Assembly (NCBI RefSeq): GCF_000612665.1
Contig: NZ_HG942080.1
Coordinates: 40,908-96,589, forward strand
From: Neobacillus dielmonensis
GTDB lineage: Bacteria; Bacillota; Bacilli; Bacillales; Cytobacillaceae
Direction: 5' to 3'
DNA length: 55,682 nucleotides
Shown: piece by piece, positions 8,661-17,287 of the stretch
How positions within the stretch are numbered: the first letter of the stretch is position 1
How the letters are laid out: every line of letters begins with the position of its first letter
The notes under the pieces: generated by a model
Told to the model about the DNA's origin: nothing
What the model saw: the letters and a program-made list of their open reading frames with translations, nothing else
Database searches by the model: none
Translations under genes and position numbers: made by a program

Positions 8661-8710
8661 TCAAATGTTCGTTTGATTATATAATATTCAAACAGTGGTT
8701 TGACTGTCAA
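8661..8710 (-). promoter_or_regulatory. cadC-czcD promoter with two CadC-type operators
   Basis: On the minus strand there is TTGACA (8705-8710), an 18-nt spacer, then TATTAT (8681-8686). Two TCAAA-N6-TTTGA inverted repeats flank the -10: one inside the spacer (8688-8703) and one just after it (8661-8676), with centres 27 bp apart. The motif matches the cad operator of S. aureus (TCAAATAAATATTTGA, from memory). Repressor bound at both would block RNA polymerase. Confidence 0.78.
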
Positions 8711-8748
8711 TCATTTTGAAAGAAATTTACAAAAAACGGCAGTGAATT

Positions 8749-9420
8749 ATGACACAAAACGTGGGAAGATTTATTTGTTTTGCTATTGGGAAGTTGACCT
8801 GAAAGGGTTAAGCCCTTGCTGCCGCGCTGTCTTAAATTGGATTTGTTTAATGGAAGAGCGTGGATCACTGTTCTGCCCTCTAGAGTACAGCCAGCATCAG
8901 CGTTTTCACTGTCTTCCAGAGATTCCTCAGCTAAATTCCTATTTGCAATTAAACGTTTGAACATATGTAAAGTATGGAGAAGTAAGCGGGGTGTATTTTT
9001 TTGAATTCGATGCAAACCATCTGCCTTCCGTATTGGGAGCGAAGGCAATATCGCTTCCGTACCGACTGGCAAAAATGGAGATGACACGGAGGCATGATGG
9101 GATTTCCTTTCATAGTAAGCAAGTGTAAGGAAGCGGCAAATTCTCTGGAACCGTTCAGCCTATCATGACTTTGCCAGTTAGCCTTAAGCCTGGAGAGTTG
9201 AATTACTGGCTGCTTGAACCATCACTAGTTTACGTCAATGGGGAATCTGCTGTTTCGTGGAGAAATCCGCCATAATCGGTGGGAGGTAAAGAATGCCCTG
9301 GCAACCATCCAAAAGCTAAATTTTGCTTACTTGGACTCACCTGATGAGTCGGCTCGCGTGCACTATGCCAGCGTCAAACAAGCCTATATTCTGATGCTAA
9401 AATTAGTCGGCAGGTCGTAA
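8749..9420 (+). pseudogene. Decayed yqjF (DUF2071) pseudogene
   Basis: No single frame is open, but pieces in successive frames rebuild a YqjF/DUF2071 protein: a start ATGACACAAAACGTGG like MTQxWExLLFCHWxV; LLPRCLKLDLFNGRAWITVL; then PEIPQLNSYLQLNV; then FEFDANHLPSVLGAKAISLP; then LKPGELNYWLLEPSLVYVNG; then LFRGEIRHNRWEV; and a C-terminal VHYASVKQAYILMLK. At least three frameshifts and an internal stop (near 9128) interrupt it. Neighbouring genes are intact, so this is real decay rather than poor sequence. The function of YqjF is not established. The assignment rests on recognising family motifs, not on a database search. Confidence 0.75.
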
Positions 9421-9483
9421 TCTTGTTTAGTCTTTTTGCTGTATCCGTATCAACACTCCCCCATTTGCCGCTCATGACAGGTT

Positions 9484-10026
9484 CTAGATATCCTCCTCTA
9501 AAATGGAAAATTGAATATGGTCTTCCCATGTCCCATTGATTTTGACATTTTTTCTGGCAATGCCTTCTTTTTGAAAACCGGCTTTTTCCAAGACCCTTTG
9601 CGAGCCAATATTGGCCGGCATGACACCAGCCATGAGACGATGTAATTTTAACTGATTAAACCCATAATGAACTAACAATATAACAGCCTCGGTTGTATAT
9701 CCCCTGCCATTATGCCTTTGGTCAAGGCTATAGCCGATATAGCCGCTCTGCAGGACATCTCTGCTTATCCCCGTAATATCTATATCCCCAATTAATTCAT
9801 CTGTTTCCTTTAAAAAGATGCCAAACGCATACTCCTTATCCTCTTTTCTGCCTTCAATGGAAGACTGGATTGCTCTTAAACGGCGTTCTAAAGTATAATA
9901 CTCTTCCTGCCTTTTTGGGGAATATTTTTGGAAAAAGTCCCGATTTCTTAAATACAAACCCCTAATAGCCTCTGCGTCCTTCTCTTCTAAATACCGTAAA
10001 TATATGCCGGTACCTACCAATTTCAT
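9484..10026 (-). CDS. GNAT acetyltransferase, RimJ/RimL type
   Basis: A 180-residue N-acetyltransferase. The acetyl-CoA pyrophosphate loop is visible as RHNGRGYTTEA, followed by the RimJ-type helix LLVHYGFNQLKLHRLMAGVMPANIGS and the typical LEKAGFQKEG ending. Such enzymes acetylate N-terminal amines of ribosomal proteins or small amines. The ATG at 10026 has AGGGGAGGT 6 nt upstream; the upstream in-frame extension lacks a ribosome site. It is separated by a terminator from the membrane-protein gene before it and is probably monocistronic. The substrate cannot be predicted. Confidence 0.87.
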   Translation of the reverse strand: MKLVGTGIYLRYLEEKDAEAIRGLYLRNRDFFQKYSPKRQEEYYTLERRLRAIQSSIEGRKEDKEYAFGIFLKETDELIGDIDITGISRDVLQSGYIGYSLDQRHNGRGYTTEAVILLVHYGFNQLKLHRLMAGVMPANIGSQRVLEKAGFQKEGIARKNVKINGTWEDHIQFSILEEDI

Positions 10027-10078
10027 TAAACGACCTCCCCTGCTCACCTATACTAAAGAGTATTTCTTTGCCAAAAAT

Positions 10079-10109
10079 AAAACTCCTTCTTTTTCTCTGA
10101 AGGAGTTTT
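10079..10109 (-). terminator. Terminator after the PF06541-type membrane gene
   Basis: A 10-bp perfect stem (arms 10079-10088 and 10100-10109) followed on the minus strand by ATTTTTGG. It lies 14 bp beyond the stop of the membrane protein gene. Confidence 0.75.
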
Positions 10110-10122
10110 CCGGCTTTTCATC

Positions 10123-10689
10123 TTAATCTGGCTGAATTTCTTCAGCAACTAGAATGGTTGAAGCATGCCTTCTGACCGTTAAGGCCAGATCAGCAAGAAA
10201 ATATAGACCAACTGCAGACCAAACCCAAGTCCAAAAAGGGTGAACTGACAAATAAAAGGAGGCAACAGCCGGATGGATCCATTTTACAAACAGCAAGGAA
10301 AGCAATGTCCAACAAACAGAGTACGGCAAACAAATATGGCCATGCAGCTGCAGAGGCATATCTGAATAATCCCACCATTGTCGATTAAACAACTTCCCAA
10401 GCAGGGTGCCGCTGATATATTCAACTACAGTCGGGATGACAAGGCAGAGCAGCACAGCAAGCCCCCAGTGGAGCCCCGGCCGGATAAGCAGTACCAATAG
10501 TAATGGGGCAATCCCATACATCGGTTTAAACGGACCGTATAAAAAATTGTCTTTCAAAAACTTTCCCTTTGTTACCAAGTTAAAGCTGTTTTCCAGCATC
10601 CAGCCAAAGAACGAATAGACCATAAAATAAAACAGAATAGCCGCTACCCCTTCGATATGAAAAATATCAATAAATTGGATATTGTTCAT
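10123..10689 (-). CDS. Membrane protein, putative ABC transporter type IV (PF06541-like)
   Basis: A 188-residue protein with about five membrane helices. Motifs FYFMVYSFFGWMLEN and LYGPFKPMYGIA, and later EYISGTLLGKLFNRQWWDYSD, are those of the COG4905 family, annotated as putative ABC-transporter type IV although no ATPase is known to work with it. The start at 10689 (ATG after GAGAGGTG) gives the family N-terminus; a TTG nine codons upstream is possible. It is divergent from a TetR gene, which may control it. Confidence 0.72.
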   Translation of the reverse strand: MNNIQFIDIFHIEGVAAILFYFMVYSFFGWMLENSFNLVTKGKFLKDNFLYGPFKPMYGIAPLLLVLLIRPGLHWGLAVLLCLVIPTVVEYISGTLLGKLFNRQWWDYSDMPLQLHGHICLPYSVCWTLLSLLFVKWIHPAVASFYLSVHPFWTWVWSAVGLYFLADLALTVRRHASTILVAEEIQPD

Positions 10690-10797
10690 AAAGGCTAAAC
10701 ACCTCTCATCGTTCAAAAATCAACGATAATATGATTGACGAAAAATATGATAAATATTCCAAATCAAACAGGGGAAAAAACAATACTCAACACAACG

Positions 10798-10827
10798 TTG
10801 ATTATCCTCTGCCCTATCGAATATAAT
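10798..10827 (+). promoter_or_regulatory. Sigma-A promoter of the TetR gene
   Basis: TTGATT (10798-10803), an 18-nt spacer and TATAAT (10822-10827) lie 21 bp before the TetR start codon. The palindrome CAACGTTG overlaps the -35 and could be an operator. Confidence 0.65.
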
Positions 10828-10848
10828 GGGGCATAAAGGAGGGGGAAC

Positions 10849-11454
10849 ATGACCAAAAAACTAAATGACAAACGAGTCATGCGCACTAAGCGGCTCATTC
10901 GCGATACACTGACGGAATTAATGGAACAAAAAGGCTTTGATGCCATTACTGTAAAAGATATAACTGATAAAGCGATGATCAATCGCGGAACGTTTTATCT
11001 GCACTATCAGGACAAATATGATTTATTGGAAAAAAGTGAAGCGGAATTTTTTTCAAGCCTGGAGCAGATCGTTCGAGACCTAAACCCGCAAGTAGCCATC
11101 TCCCTTACCAGTCAAAATGAGCCGTTTCCTGTGATTGTAAAACTTTTTGACTATTTCCAAGAAACCGCCCCTTTTCTAAAAGCTCTGCTAGGACCGAAGG
11201 GAGACCCCAAATTCCAAGTAAAACTGAAAGAAATGATTAAGACACTGATGCGGCAGGTCCTTTTATCCCAGGTAAATCAAGAGGATTTGCTTGTTCCTGA
11301 AGAGTTCCTTCTATCCTATATCAGCTCTGCCCATGTTGGCGTCGTCCAATATTGGCTAGAAACCGGCATGCAAAAATCTTCAGAAGAAATGACACTCATT
11401 TTAGCAAAAATGACTCTATTGGGACCTGGGCATGCAACAGGTCTATTAAAATAA
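10849..11454 (+). CDS. TetR/AcrR family transcriptional regulator
   Basis: A 201-residue repressor. The N-terminal helix-turn-helix is clear (ITVKDITDKAMINRGTFYLHYQDKYDLL, residues about 34-61), preceded by the usual RTKRLIRDTLTELMEQKGFDA helix. The C-terminal ligand and dimer domain is of the type seen in DhaS-like and multidrug-related regulators. AAGGAGGGGG is 3 nt before the ATG and a sigma-A promoter lies just upstream. It is divergent from a membrane protein gene, its likely target. The inducer is unknown. Confidence 0.85.
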   Translation: MTKKLNDKRVMRTKRLIRDTLTELMEQKGFDAITVKDITDKAMINRGTFYLHYQDKYDLLEKSEAEFFSSLEQIVRDLNPQVAISLTSQNEPFPVIVKLFDYFQETAPFLKALLGPKGDPKFQVKLKEMIKTLMRQVLLSQVNQEDLLVPEEFLLSYISSAHVGVVQYWLETGMQKSSEEMTLILAKMTLLGPGHATGLLK

Positions 11455-11456
11455 GA

Positions 11457-11489
11457 GGAGGGACTGCTCCCGTATGGGCAATCCCTCTT
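11457..11489. terminator. Imperfect hairpin between TetR and cysA genes
   Basis: GAGGGA at 11457 onward pairs with TCCCTC near 11485, with an inner GCTCCC/GGGC segment. The T tract is poor (TTGGCC). It lies between convergent genes and probably stops both. Confidence 0.4.
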
Positions 11490-11495
11490 GGCCTC

Positions 11496-12581
11496 TTAGT
11501 TAAAGGCGGCTGTAAATTTTGTTTGTTCCTGCAAGGAATGTGATGTACCAGGCTCATTTTCAAAAACAACTATATTGTTAAACTCGGCGTGTAGCAGGTC
11601 TCCTTTTGAAACGGCTCCTAATTCTTTGTATGTTTCTATGGTCAGTTCGGCCTCATACAAGTCGTCAGTATCCCTCCGTTTTAATTGCATTCTCACGGTT
11701 GACCCAACGGAGTGAATATGAACCACTTCAACCAACATCCCCAATCCTTCTGAAGTCTTCTTCAGGACAATCTCATGCGGCCTGATATAGCCTACCGTCC
11801 CCTTTTCCAAATCCGTTACCCTGAGAGTCGTTTCCGACAAAGCTTTTCCTGTTATTTCGTTCACTCTTCCTAGAAAGCTATAGACAAACGCATTGGCAGG
11901 ATGGTGATAAACCTCTTCCGGAGATCCAATCTGCTCGACCATCCCTTTGTTCATGACGACAATCGTATCAGCCATTTCTAGTGCTTCTTCCTGGTCGTGG
12001 GTTACGAACACCGTCGTGATGTTCAATTTCTGGTGAATTTCCCGCAGCCAATGGCGCAGCTCCTGGCGCACCTTGGCATCGAGTGCGCCAAACGGTTCAT
12101 CTAAAAGGAGTACTTCCGGTTCAACCGCCAGCGCCCGTGCCAGTGCAATCCGCTGGCGCTGTCCTCCAGAAAGCTGGGAAGGGTAGCGATCCACCAAGTG
12201 CTCCAGCTGGACCAGCCTCAATAATTCATGGACTTTTTCCTTTATTTCTCTTTTCGAGGGACGATTCCGGCGTGGCCTTACCTTCAAACCAAAAGCAACA
12301 TTTTCAAAAATCGTCATATGGCGAAACAGCGCATAATGCTGGAAAACAAACCCGACTTTTCGTTCTTTTACTGTTTTATTTGTATAATCAAGGCCATTGA
12401 ACAAGATTTTTCCTGAATCCAGACTTTCCAAACCGGCAATCATCCGTAACAATGTCGTTTTCCCGGATCCCGACGGCCCGAGTAGGGCAACAAAATCCCC
12501 TGTCGGTATTTCCAGCTCCACATTTTTAACGGCAGGAAAGCTGCTGAATGCCTTTGAAACATCACAAATGCTGATTCCCAT
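11496..12581 (-). CDS. cysA: Sulfate/thiosulfate ABC transporter ATP-binding protein CysA
   Basis: A 361-residue ATPase that powers sulfate uptake. Walker [10 protein letters not shown], signature LSGGQRQR, Walker B LLLDEP and the switch His ([10 protein letters not shown]) are all present, followed by a C-terminal TOBE-like regulatory domain ([10 protein letters not shown]...). I start at the ATG at 12581, which has GGGGGAT 7 nt upstream and the family N-terminus ([12 protein letters not shown]). It is the last of four genes in sbp-cysT-cysW-cysA and begins 32 bp after cysW. Confidence 0.93.
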   Translation of the reverse strand: MGISICDVSKAFSSFPAVKNVELEIPTGDFVALLGPSGSGKTTLLRMIAGLESLDSGKILFNGLDYTNKTVKERKVGFVFQHYALFRHMTIFENVAFGLKVRPRRNRPSKREIKEKVHELLRLVQLEHLVDRYPSQLSGGQRQRIALARALAVEPEVLLLDEPFGALDAKVRQELRHWLREIHQKLNITTVFVTHDQEEALEMADTIVVMNKGMVEQIGSPEEVYHHPANAFVYSFLGRVNEITGKALSETTLRVTDLEKGTVGYIRPHEIVLKKTSEGLGMLVEVVHIHSVGSTVRMQLKRRDTDDLYEAELTIETYKELGAVSKGDLLHAEFNNIVVFENEPGTSHSLQEQTKFTAAFN

Positions 12582-12613
12582 TTCATCTATCCCCCATCTC
12601 ATTTCCTGCGGCC

Positions 12614-13474
12614 CTAGTGTTTTTGTGTTTTCCACTCGACCATGCTTTTTATCACCAAGGTCGCCAAAGCAAGCAGTGCCAATAACGACGCCACTGCAAA
12701 GGCGGCGGTAAAGTTGTATTCGTTATACAAGATCTCGACATGAAGCGGAATCGTATTGGTCAGACCTCTGATATGCCCAGAAACAACCGAAACCGCACCA
12801 AATTCGCCCATCGCCCGGGCATTACAGAGAATCACCCCATACAATAATCCCCATTTGATATTGGGAAGAGTGACACGAAAAAACGTCTGCCAGCCGTTGG
12901 CACCAAGCGTAATCGCAGCCTGCTCCTCATCTGTCCCCTGATCCTGCATGATGGGAATTAACTCCCGCACGACAAAAGGAAACGTTACAAATATGGTCGC
13001 CAGCACAATGCCAGGTACAGCAAAGATAATTTTTATATTGTGTTCAGCCAAGAATGGTCCCAACATCCCTTGTGATCCGAACAGCAGGACAAACACAAGG
13101 CCGGCAATAACGGGTGAAACCGCAAAGGGAATATCAATTAGGGTAAGCATGAAATTTTTTCCCTCAAAGTTAAATTTAGCGATGGCCCATGCGGCAATCA
13201 CCCCAAAAATCGTGTTAATTGGTACGGCAACCGCTGCGGTTACTAAAGTCAATTTTATGGCTGCCCAGGCATTTGGTTCTATCAGCGCCGCAAAGTAGAG
13301 CTGGACCCCTTTTTTTAACGCCTCCGAAAAAACAGCCAGTAAGGGGACAAGGATAAACAGGCCCAAAAACAGGAGGGCAACACCGATTAACAGCCACTTT
13401 CGAATCGAGTCAAATCGGCTTGCCACTTTTACCGCACTGGTATCAAAATGTAAAGTTACCTCTCTACTAACCAT
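12614..13474 (-). CDS. cysW: Sulfate ABC transporter permease CysW
   Basis: A 286-residue permease with six membrane helices. The EAA-type loop [23 protein letters not shown] and the motif [18 protein letters not shown] are the hallmarks of CysW. It pairs with CysT to form the membrane channel for sulfate or thiosulfate. The ATG at 13474 has GAGGAG 8 nt upstream; a TTG two codons earlier is possible. It starts 13 bp after cysT. Confidence 0.92.
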   Translation of the reverse strand: MVSREVTLHFDTSAVKVASRFDSIRKWLLIGVALLFLGLFILVPLLAVFSEALKKGVQLYFAALIEPNAWAAIKLTLVTAAVAVPINTIFGVIAAWAIAKFNFEGKNFMLTLIDIPFAVSPVIAGLVFVLLFGSQGMLGPFLAEHNIKIIFAVPGIVLATIFVTFPFVVRELIPIMQDQGTDEEQAAITLGANGWQTFFRVTLPNIKWGLLYGVILCNARAMGEFGAVSVVSGHIRGLTNTIPLHVEILYNEYNFTAAFAVASLLALLALATLVIKSMVEWKTQKH

Positions 13475-13487
13475 TTTCAAAACTCCT

Positions 13488-14324
13488 CTAGGTCACTTGA
13501 TGTTTTTTCGCTGTTCTCCACTGCCAGAAATTAATCAAGAATAATAGAATGAAGGAAAATCCCAACATGACGACGGCAATGGCAGCGGCTCCGCCATAGT
13601 TGTATTGTTCCAATTTCGTAATGATCAGTAATGGGACAATCTCTGTCTTCATCGGCATATTGCCAGATATAAACACAACCGATCCGTATTCACCTAAAGC
13701 CCTCGCAAACGCAAGAGCGAAGCCTGTCAGGACAGCCGGGAAAATGGCTGGAAAGATGACTTTAAAAAAGATCTGTCCGGAACCGGCGCCCAGGGTGGAA
13801 GCCGCTTCCTCATACTGCTGATCCAAATCCTGCAGCACCGGCTGGACAGACCGGACAACGAACGGCAGTCCAATAAACGTCAGGGCAATTATGATGCCAT
13901 ATTGTGTGTAGGCTACCTTTACGCCCATTGCTTCAAAATATTGGCCAATCCAGCCATTTGGGGCATAGATGGTCGTTAGGGCAATCCCGGCAACCGCCGT
14001 TGGCAGGGCAAATGGCAAATCGACTAGAGCGTCAATTACCCGCTTGCCCCAAAACTGGTACCGGACCAAGACCCAGGCGATCAGCGTCCCGAACACCGCA
14101 TTGACGATGGCAGCGACCAACGAAGTAAACAAAGTCAGTTTATAGGAAGCTACGACTCTCGGTTCCGTCACGGTATTCCAAGTTTGTCCAAAATTTAATG
14201 TTGTGGCCTTTAGCAGCAGGGCTGCCAGCGGAATCAAGATGATTAAACTAAGATAAACAACGGTATATCCCATGGACAGGCCGAACCCGGGCAGAACCCG
14301 GCGGCTCTTTTGCTTTGCTGCCAA
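13488..14324 (-). CDS. cysT: Sulfate ABC transporter permease CysT
   Basis: A 278-residue permease, the CysT (CysU) partner of CysW, with six helices. Typical motifs are DLPFALPTAVAGIAL, YEEAASTLGAGSGQIFFKVIFP (EAA loop) and FARALGEYGSVVFISGN. It begins with TTG at 14324, preceded by GGGAG with a 9-nt spacer; no ATG fits. It follows sbp by 14 bp in the sulfate operon. Confidence 0.92.
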   Translation of the reverse strand: MAAKQKSRRVLPGFGLSMGYTVVYLSLIILIPLAALLLKATTLNFGQTWNTVTEPRVVASYKLTLFTSLVAAIVNAVFGTLIAWVLVRYQFWGKRVIDALVDLPFALPTAVAGIALTTIYAPNGWIGQYFEAMGVKVAYTQYGIIIALTFIGLPFVVRSVQPVLQDLDQQYEEAASTLGAGSGQIFFKVIFPAIFPAVLTGFALAFARALGEYGSVVFISGNMPMKTEIVPLLIITKLEQYNYGGAAAIAVVMLGFSFILLFLINFWQWRTAKKHQVT

Positions 14325-14338
14325 TTTGGTGCACTCCC

Positions 14339-15403
14339 TTATGGTTGATAGATTTGGTCAAAGATGCCCCCGTCATCAAAGTGGGTTTTTTGAGCCTGTT
14401 TCCAGCCGCCAAATTTCTCATCAATCGTAAATAGTTTGATATCTGGGAATTGATCAGCATATTTTTCGGCCACTTCTTGATTGCGCGGGCGGTAATAATT
14501 TTTCGCAGCGATTTCCTGTCCTTCCGAAGTATATAAATACTCAAGGTAAGCTTTGGCGACCTCTTCTGTCCCATGTTTCTTGGCTGTTTCATCCACTACG
14601 GTAACTGGAGGCTCAGCCAAAATGCTTACGGATGGGTTGACAATTTCAAACTTATCTTTACCAAGTTCATTTATTGCTAGATAGGCCTCATTTTCCCAAG
14701 CAATCAGCACATCCCCGATGCCCCTTTCTACAAATGTGGTCGTGGAACCGCGTGCGCCTGAGTCTAATACCGGCACGTTTTTGTACAATTTGGCGACAAA
14801 ATCTTTTGCCTTATCTTGGTCCCCGTTATTGTGTTCCAGTGCATACCCCCATGCTGCTAAATAGTTCCATCTCGCTCCACCGGAAGTTTTCGGGTTAGGA
14901 GTGATGACGGAAACGCCTTTTTTAATGAGATCATCCCAATCCTTGATGCCCTTTGGATTTCCTTTCCGAACCAAGAAGACGATGGTCGAAGTATATGGTG
15001 AACTATTGTCATCCAATTTCTTCTGCCAGTCTTCTGCAATCTTGCCTGTTTGGGCGATGGCATCAATATCGTACGCAAGGGCGAGTGTCACGACATCTGC
15101 CTCAAGGCCATCAATAACAGCCCTAGATTGGCTGCCTGAACCACCATGTGATTGATTAATAGTAACCTTTTGCCCTGTCTTCTTTTCCCAGTAAGCGGTA
15201 AAGCTTTTGTTATATTCCTCATAAAGTTCTCTTGTCGGGTCATAGGAAACATTCAATAGTTCAACTGGCGGCTTTACTTCCTTTGCTGAGTCACTTGCCT
15301 TTTTTCCTGTGTTGCTTTCGGTACTAGCCGATTGATTGGAGCATCCCGCAGCCCATAATAGAAATGTTAATGAAAATAATGCAATCCAGACTTTCTTCAT
15401 CAT
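14339..15403 (-). CDS. sbp: Sulfate-binding lipoprotein
   Basis: A 354-residue periplasmic-type sulfate-binding protein made as a lipoprotein ([21 protein letters not shown], lipobox WAAGC). The mature part shows family motifs [42 protein letters not shown] and [16 protein letters not shown] that build the sulfate pocket. The ATG at 15403 has GGGAG 9 nt upstream; an ATG seven codons earlier has none. It is the first gene of the sulfate operon, directly downstream of a large hairpin terminator that ends the rrf2-yezD unit. Confidence 0.93.
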   Translation of the reverse strand: MMKKVWIALFSLTFLLWAAGCSNQSASTESNTGKKASDSAKEVKPPVELLNVSYDPTRELYEEYNKSFTAYWEKKTGQKVTINQSHGGSGSQSRAVIDGLEADVVTLALAYDIDAIAQTGKIAEDWQKKLDDNSSPYTSTIVFLVRKGNPKGIKDWDDLIKKGVSVITPNPKTSGGARWNYLAAWGYALEHNNGDQDKAKDFVAKLYKNVPVLDSGARGSTTTFVERGIGDVLIAWENEAYLAINELGKDKFEIVNPSVSILAEPPVTVVDETAKKHGTEEVAKAYLEYLYTSEGQEIAAKNYYRPRNQEVAEKYADQFPDIKLFTIDEKFGGWKQAQKTHFDDGGIFDQIYQP

Positions 15404-15520
15404 TTTGGTAGACTCCCTTTTCATTTAATAGGGCTAATTGCCCGGATAATGGGCTTTTTTTTGTACAAAAAAAGCCCAATAGTTTTTTGTACATGATCAT
15501 GTACCTTAAACTAATGGGCC
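15404..15520 (-). terminator. Large hairpin and palindromes between yezD and sbp
   Basis: On the minus strand GCCCATTAGTTT (near 15519) pairs with ACTATTGGGC (near 15470) around an inner perfect 16-bp palindrome GTACATGATCATGTAC (15489-15504), and a run of seven T follows. This is a strong terminator. Just downstream the T tract and its GGGC can pair again with AAAAAAAAGCCC (about 15453-15463), giving a second near-perfect palindrome. It may simply end the yezD transcript or act as an attenuator for the sulfate operon; no S-box consensus is seen. Confidence 0.65.
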
Positions 15521-15552
15521 TTCGGCTGTCCGATCGGCATATTGTTCATATT

Positions 15553-15744
15553 TTAGTACCTGCTTTTTGGTGGTTTTGGCAACTTGGCCTTTGCTTGAAG
15601 TGGAAACCGGTATTTTTCCAGTCGGTCTATTTGTGTTACCTGGGAATCATGTACAGTAATTTGCACAGTCCCAAACTCCAAGCCTTCTAGTAAACTGGTA
15701 ATTTTTTCAATGATTTGCGCATCAAGACGGCCTTTTAATGACAA
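15553..15744 (-). CDS. yezD: YezD family (DUF2292) small protein
   Basis: A 63-residue protein with the DUF2292 core: LLEGLEFGTVQITVHDSQVTQIDRLEKYRF. It is related to B. subtilis YezD (about 55 aa), whose function is unknown but which tends to lie beside sulfur-assimilation genes. The second of two tandem TTG codons (15744) has GGGGAGG 6 nt upstream, within the end of the rrf2 gene; the frames overlap by about 23 bp, so the two are translationally coupled. A large terminator follows, then the sulfate importer. Confidence 0.78.
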   Translation of the reverse strand: MSLKGRLDAQIIEKITSLLEGLEFGTVQITVHDSQVTQIDRLEKYRFPLQAKAKLPKPPKSRY

Positions 15745-16177
15745 CAAAATCCTCCCCCTCTAACTTGTTAATGCGATTTTGCAGTAAATCTTCAAGCGTT
15801 GTACGTTCAAGAACGAAGGCAATCGTGTCTCTCACCAAGGACCATAACGGTTTTAACTGGCACCCAGCCTCCATAGGACATGGTTCATATTGGGTTATCG
15901 ATGCACACCCCATTGGCGACAGCGGCCCTTCCAAGTCTCGGATGACCTCTCCAATATTTATTCCCTCAGGCCCCTTATGCAGCATGTAACCTCCCTTCGC
16001 TCCCCGTTTGCTAGTGACATAACCCAATTTTTTTAACTGAAGCAGCAGTTGTTCAAGATAATGGACGCTAACCATGGTTTTATCCGAAATCTCCTGAATC
16101 CCCAGCACTTTGCCTGGGTGATTGCCCAATAGCAGCAATGCCCTTAATGCATATTCCCCTTTACTTGATACTTTCAT
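15722..16177 (-). CDS. Rrf2 family regulator with Fe-S type cysteines
   Basis: A 151-residue winged-helix regulator. The Rrf2 DNA-binding part is clear (MKVSSKGEYALRALLLLG, then IQEISDKTMVSVHYLEQLL and SKRGAKGGYML). Residues about 90-110 carry three cysteines, C-x8-C-x5-C (GCASITQYEPCPMEAGC), the arrangement used to bind an iron-sulfur cluster in Rrf2 proteins. B. subtilis CymR, as I recall it, lacks this cluster motif, so this is not a plain CymR. Its place before yezD and the sulfate importer suggests it senses sulfur or Fe-S status and controls these genes. The ATG has GGAGG at a good distance. Confidence 0.85.
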   Translation of the reverse strand: MKVSSKGEYALRALLLLGNHPGKVLGIQEISDKTMVSVHYLEQLLLQLKKLGYVTSKRGAKGGYMLHKGPEGINIGEVIRDLEGPLSPMGCASITQYEPCPMEAGCQLKPLWSLVRDTIAFVLERTTLEDLLQNRINKLEGEDFVVIKRPS

Positions 16178-16561
16178 GGCTCATCCTCCTAATTTAATGT
16201 TGAGTAATTCAGTCAAGATTTGGTGGTAAATGTGCGCCGTCATCTCCTGGACAACTTTTTTATATGGCTGTAATCTGGTAAACAATATATGCTGTGAATA
16301 GGTAAAAGGGCACTTATCTTATAAACTAAGATAAGTGCCCTTCAGTATGTCTGATCAGCCACTGTTTTTAAATTCCTATTAAATTGATAGGATTACTTTT
16401 TATTTATAATAATATGGTTTATCTGAAAAATCAATCTCTTTTTTAAAAAATTTTAGGCTCTTTTTAGAAAGTTAATCAACACAATGTCTCTTTTTGATGA
16501 TTGTTTATTTCCAATAAAGCAGTAAAATAAAAGCATAACAACCATGAAGAGGTGATTGGTG
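16178..16561. other. Intergenic region between the Rrf2 and ABC exporter genes
   Basis: This 384-bp gap holds the hairpin at 16306-16342 and the divergent promoters. TTGACT-N14-TAAATT lies near 16195-16222 on the minus strand, a poor match in spacing. The rest is AT-rich with no credible reading frame. Confidence 0.5.
16306..16342 (-). terminator. Perfect 16-bp hairpin upstream of the Rrf2 gene
   Basis: Arms 16306-16321 and 16327-16342 (AAGGGCACTTATCTTA and its complement) form a perfect 16-bp stem with a 5-nt loop. On the minus strand TTTTACC follows. No gene needing a terminator precedes it on that strand, so it may be an intergenic element or a leader structure. Confidence 0.6.
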
Positions 16562-17287
16562 ATGGATCCAGCCATTCGGGTCGAACAAGTCAGTAAAAGC
16601 TTTAACAAGAAGCCTGTATTAAGGGATATCGATTTAACGATTGAAACAGGCCAATTATATGGGCTGATTGGGCCATCCGGTGCAGGAAAAACGACGCTGG
16701 TCAAAATGATTGTTGGCATGGAGAAAACCGATGGCGGCACAGTAATGGTCTTGGATGAGAAAATGCCCAATTTAGCGATGCTGCAAAACATTGGCTACAT
16801 GGCACAGTCCGATGCTTTATATACAGAATTAACAGGTGAGGAAAATCTTAAATTTTTCGCCTCCCTTTATAAGTTAAAAAAGGATGTACAAAAACAGCGA
16901 ATTGCTTACGCGGCTAGCTTGGTCAATTTGACCGGAGATTTAAAAAAACGGGTGGCCGCTTACTCTGGGGGAATGAAGCGACGGCTATCATTGGCAATTG
17001 CCCTCATACAGGACCCCAAGATTTTAATATTAGATGAACCGACCGTAGGAATTGACCCAGAGTTAAAATTGTCGATCTGGAATGAACTGTTGCGATTGAA
17101 AAACGAGGACGGTAAGACCATCATTGTTACAACTCACGTGATGGACGAAGCGGAGAGATGCGACTTTGTCGCCATGGTGCGCGATGGACGAATCATTACC
17201 AGTGGCTCGCCTCAGGAGCTAAAGGCAATGTACGGGGTAGAGCGGTTCGATGAGGTATTTTTGCAGGCGGGAGGGAAACAATCATGA
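16562..17287 (+). CDS. ABC transporter ATP-binding protein (ABC-2 exporter)
   Basis: A 241-residue ATPase with Walker A GPSGAGKTT, signature YSGGMKRRLSLA, Walker B ILILDEPTVGIDPE and switch motif TTHVMDEAERCD, the pattern of drug or lipid exporters of the ABC-2 class. The ATG at 16562 follows GAGGTGA with a 6-nt spacer. Its stop overlaps the start of the permease gene by 4 bp (ATGA), so the two are one complex. The substrate is unknown. Confidence 0.9.
   Translation: MDPAIRVEQVSKSFNKKPVLRDIDLTIETGQLYGLIGPSGAGKTTLVKMIVGMEKTDGGTVMVLDEKMPNLAMLQNIGYMAQSDALYTELTGEENLKFFASLYKLKKDVQKQRIAYAASLVNLTGDLKKRVAAYSGGMKRRLSLAIALIQDPKILILDEPTVGIDPELKLSIWNELLRLKNEDGKTIIVTTHVMDEAERCDFVAMVRDGRIITSGSPQELKAMYGVERFDEVFLQAGGKQS

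Noticed and set aside
8707..9087. A 126-codon minus-strand frame as a gene
   Set aside because: It lies antisense to the yqjF-like pseudogene, and its translation has no recognisable features.
9238..9420. A 60-codon plus-strand frame as an independent gene
   Set aside because: It is the C-terminal fragment of the yqjF-like pseudogene and has no proper start.
12083..12400. Plus-strand reading frames within cysA and similar antisense frames elsewhere
   Set aside because: They overlap well-supported genes, have biased composition expected from the opposite strand, and lack ribosome sites.
15404..15520. S-box (SAM) riboswitch before the sulfate operon
   Set aside because: The conserved S-box core bases and the multi-helix layout are not present; only palindromes and a terminator are seen.
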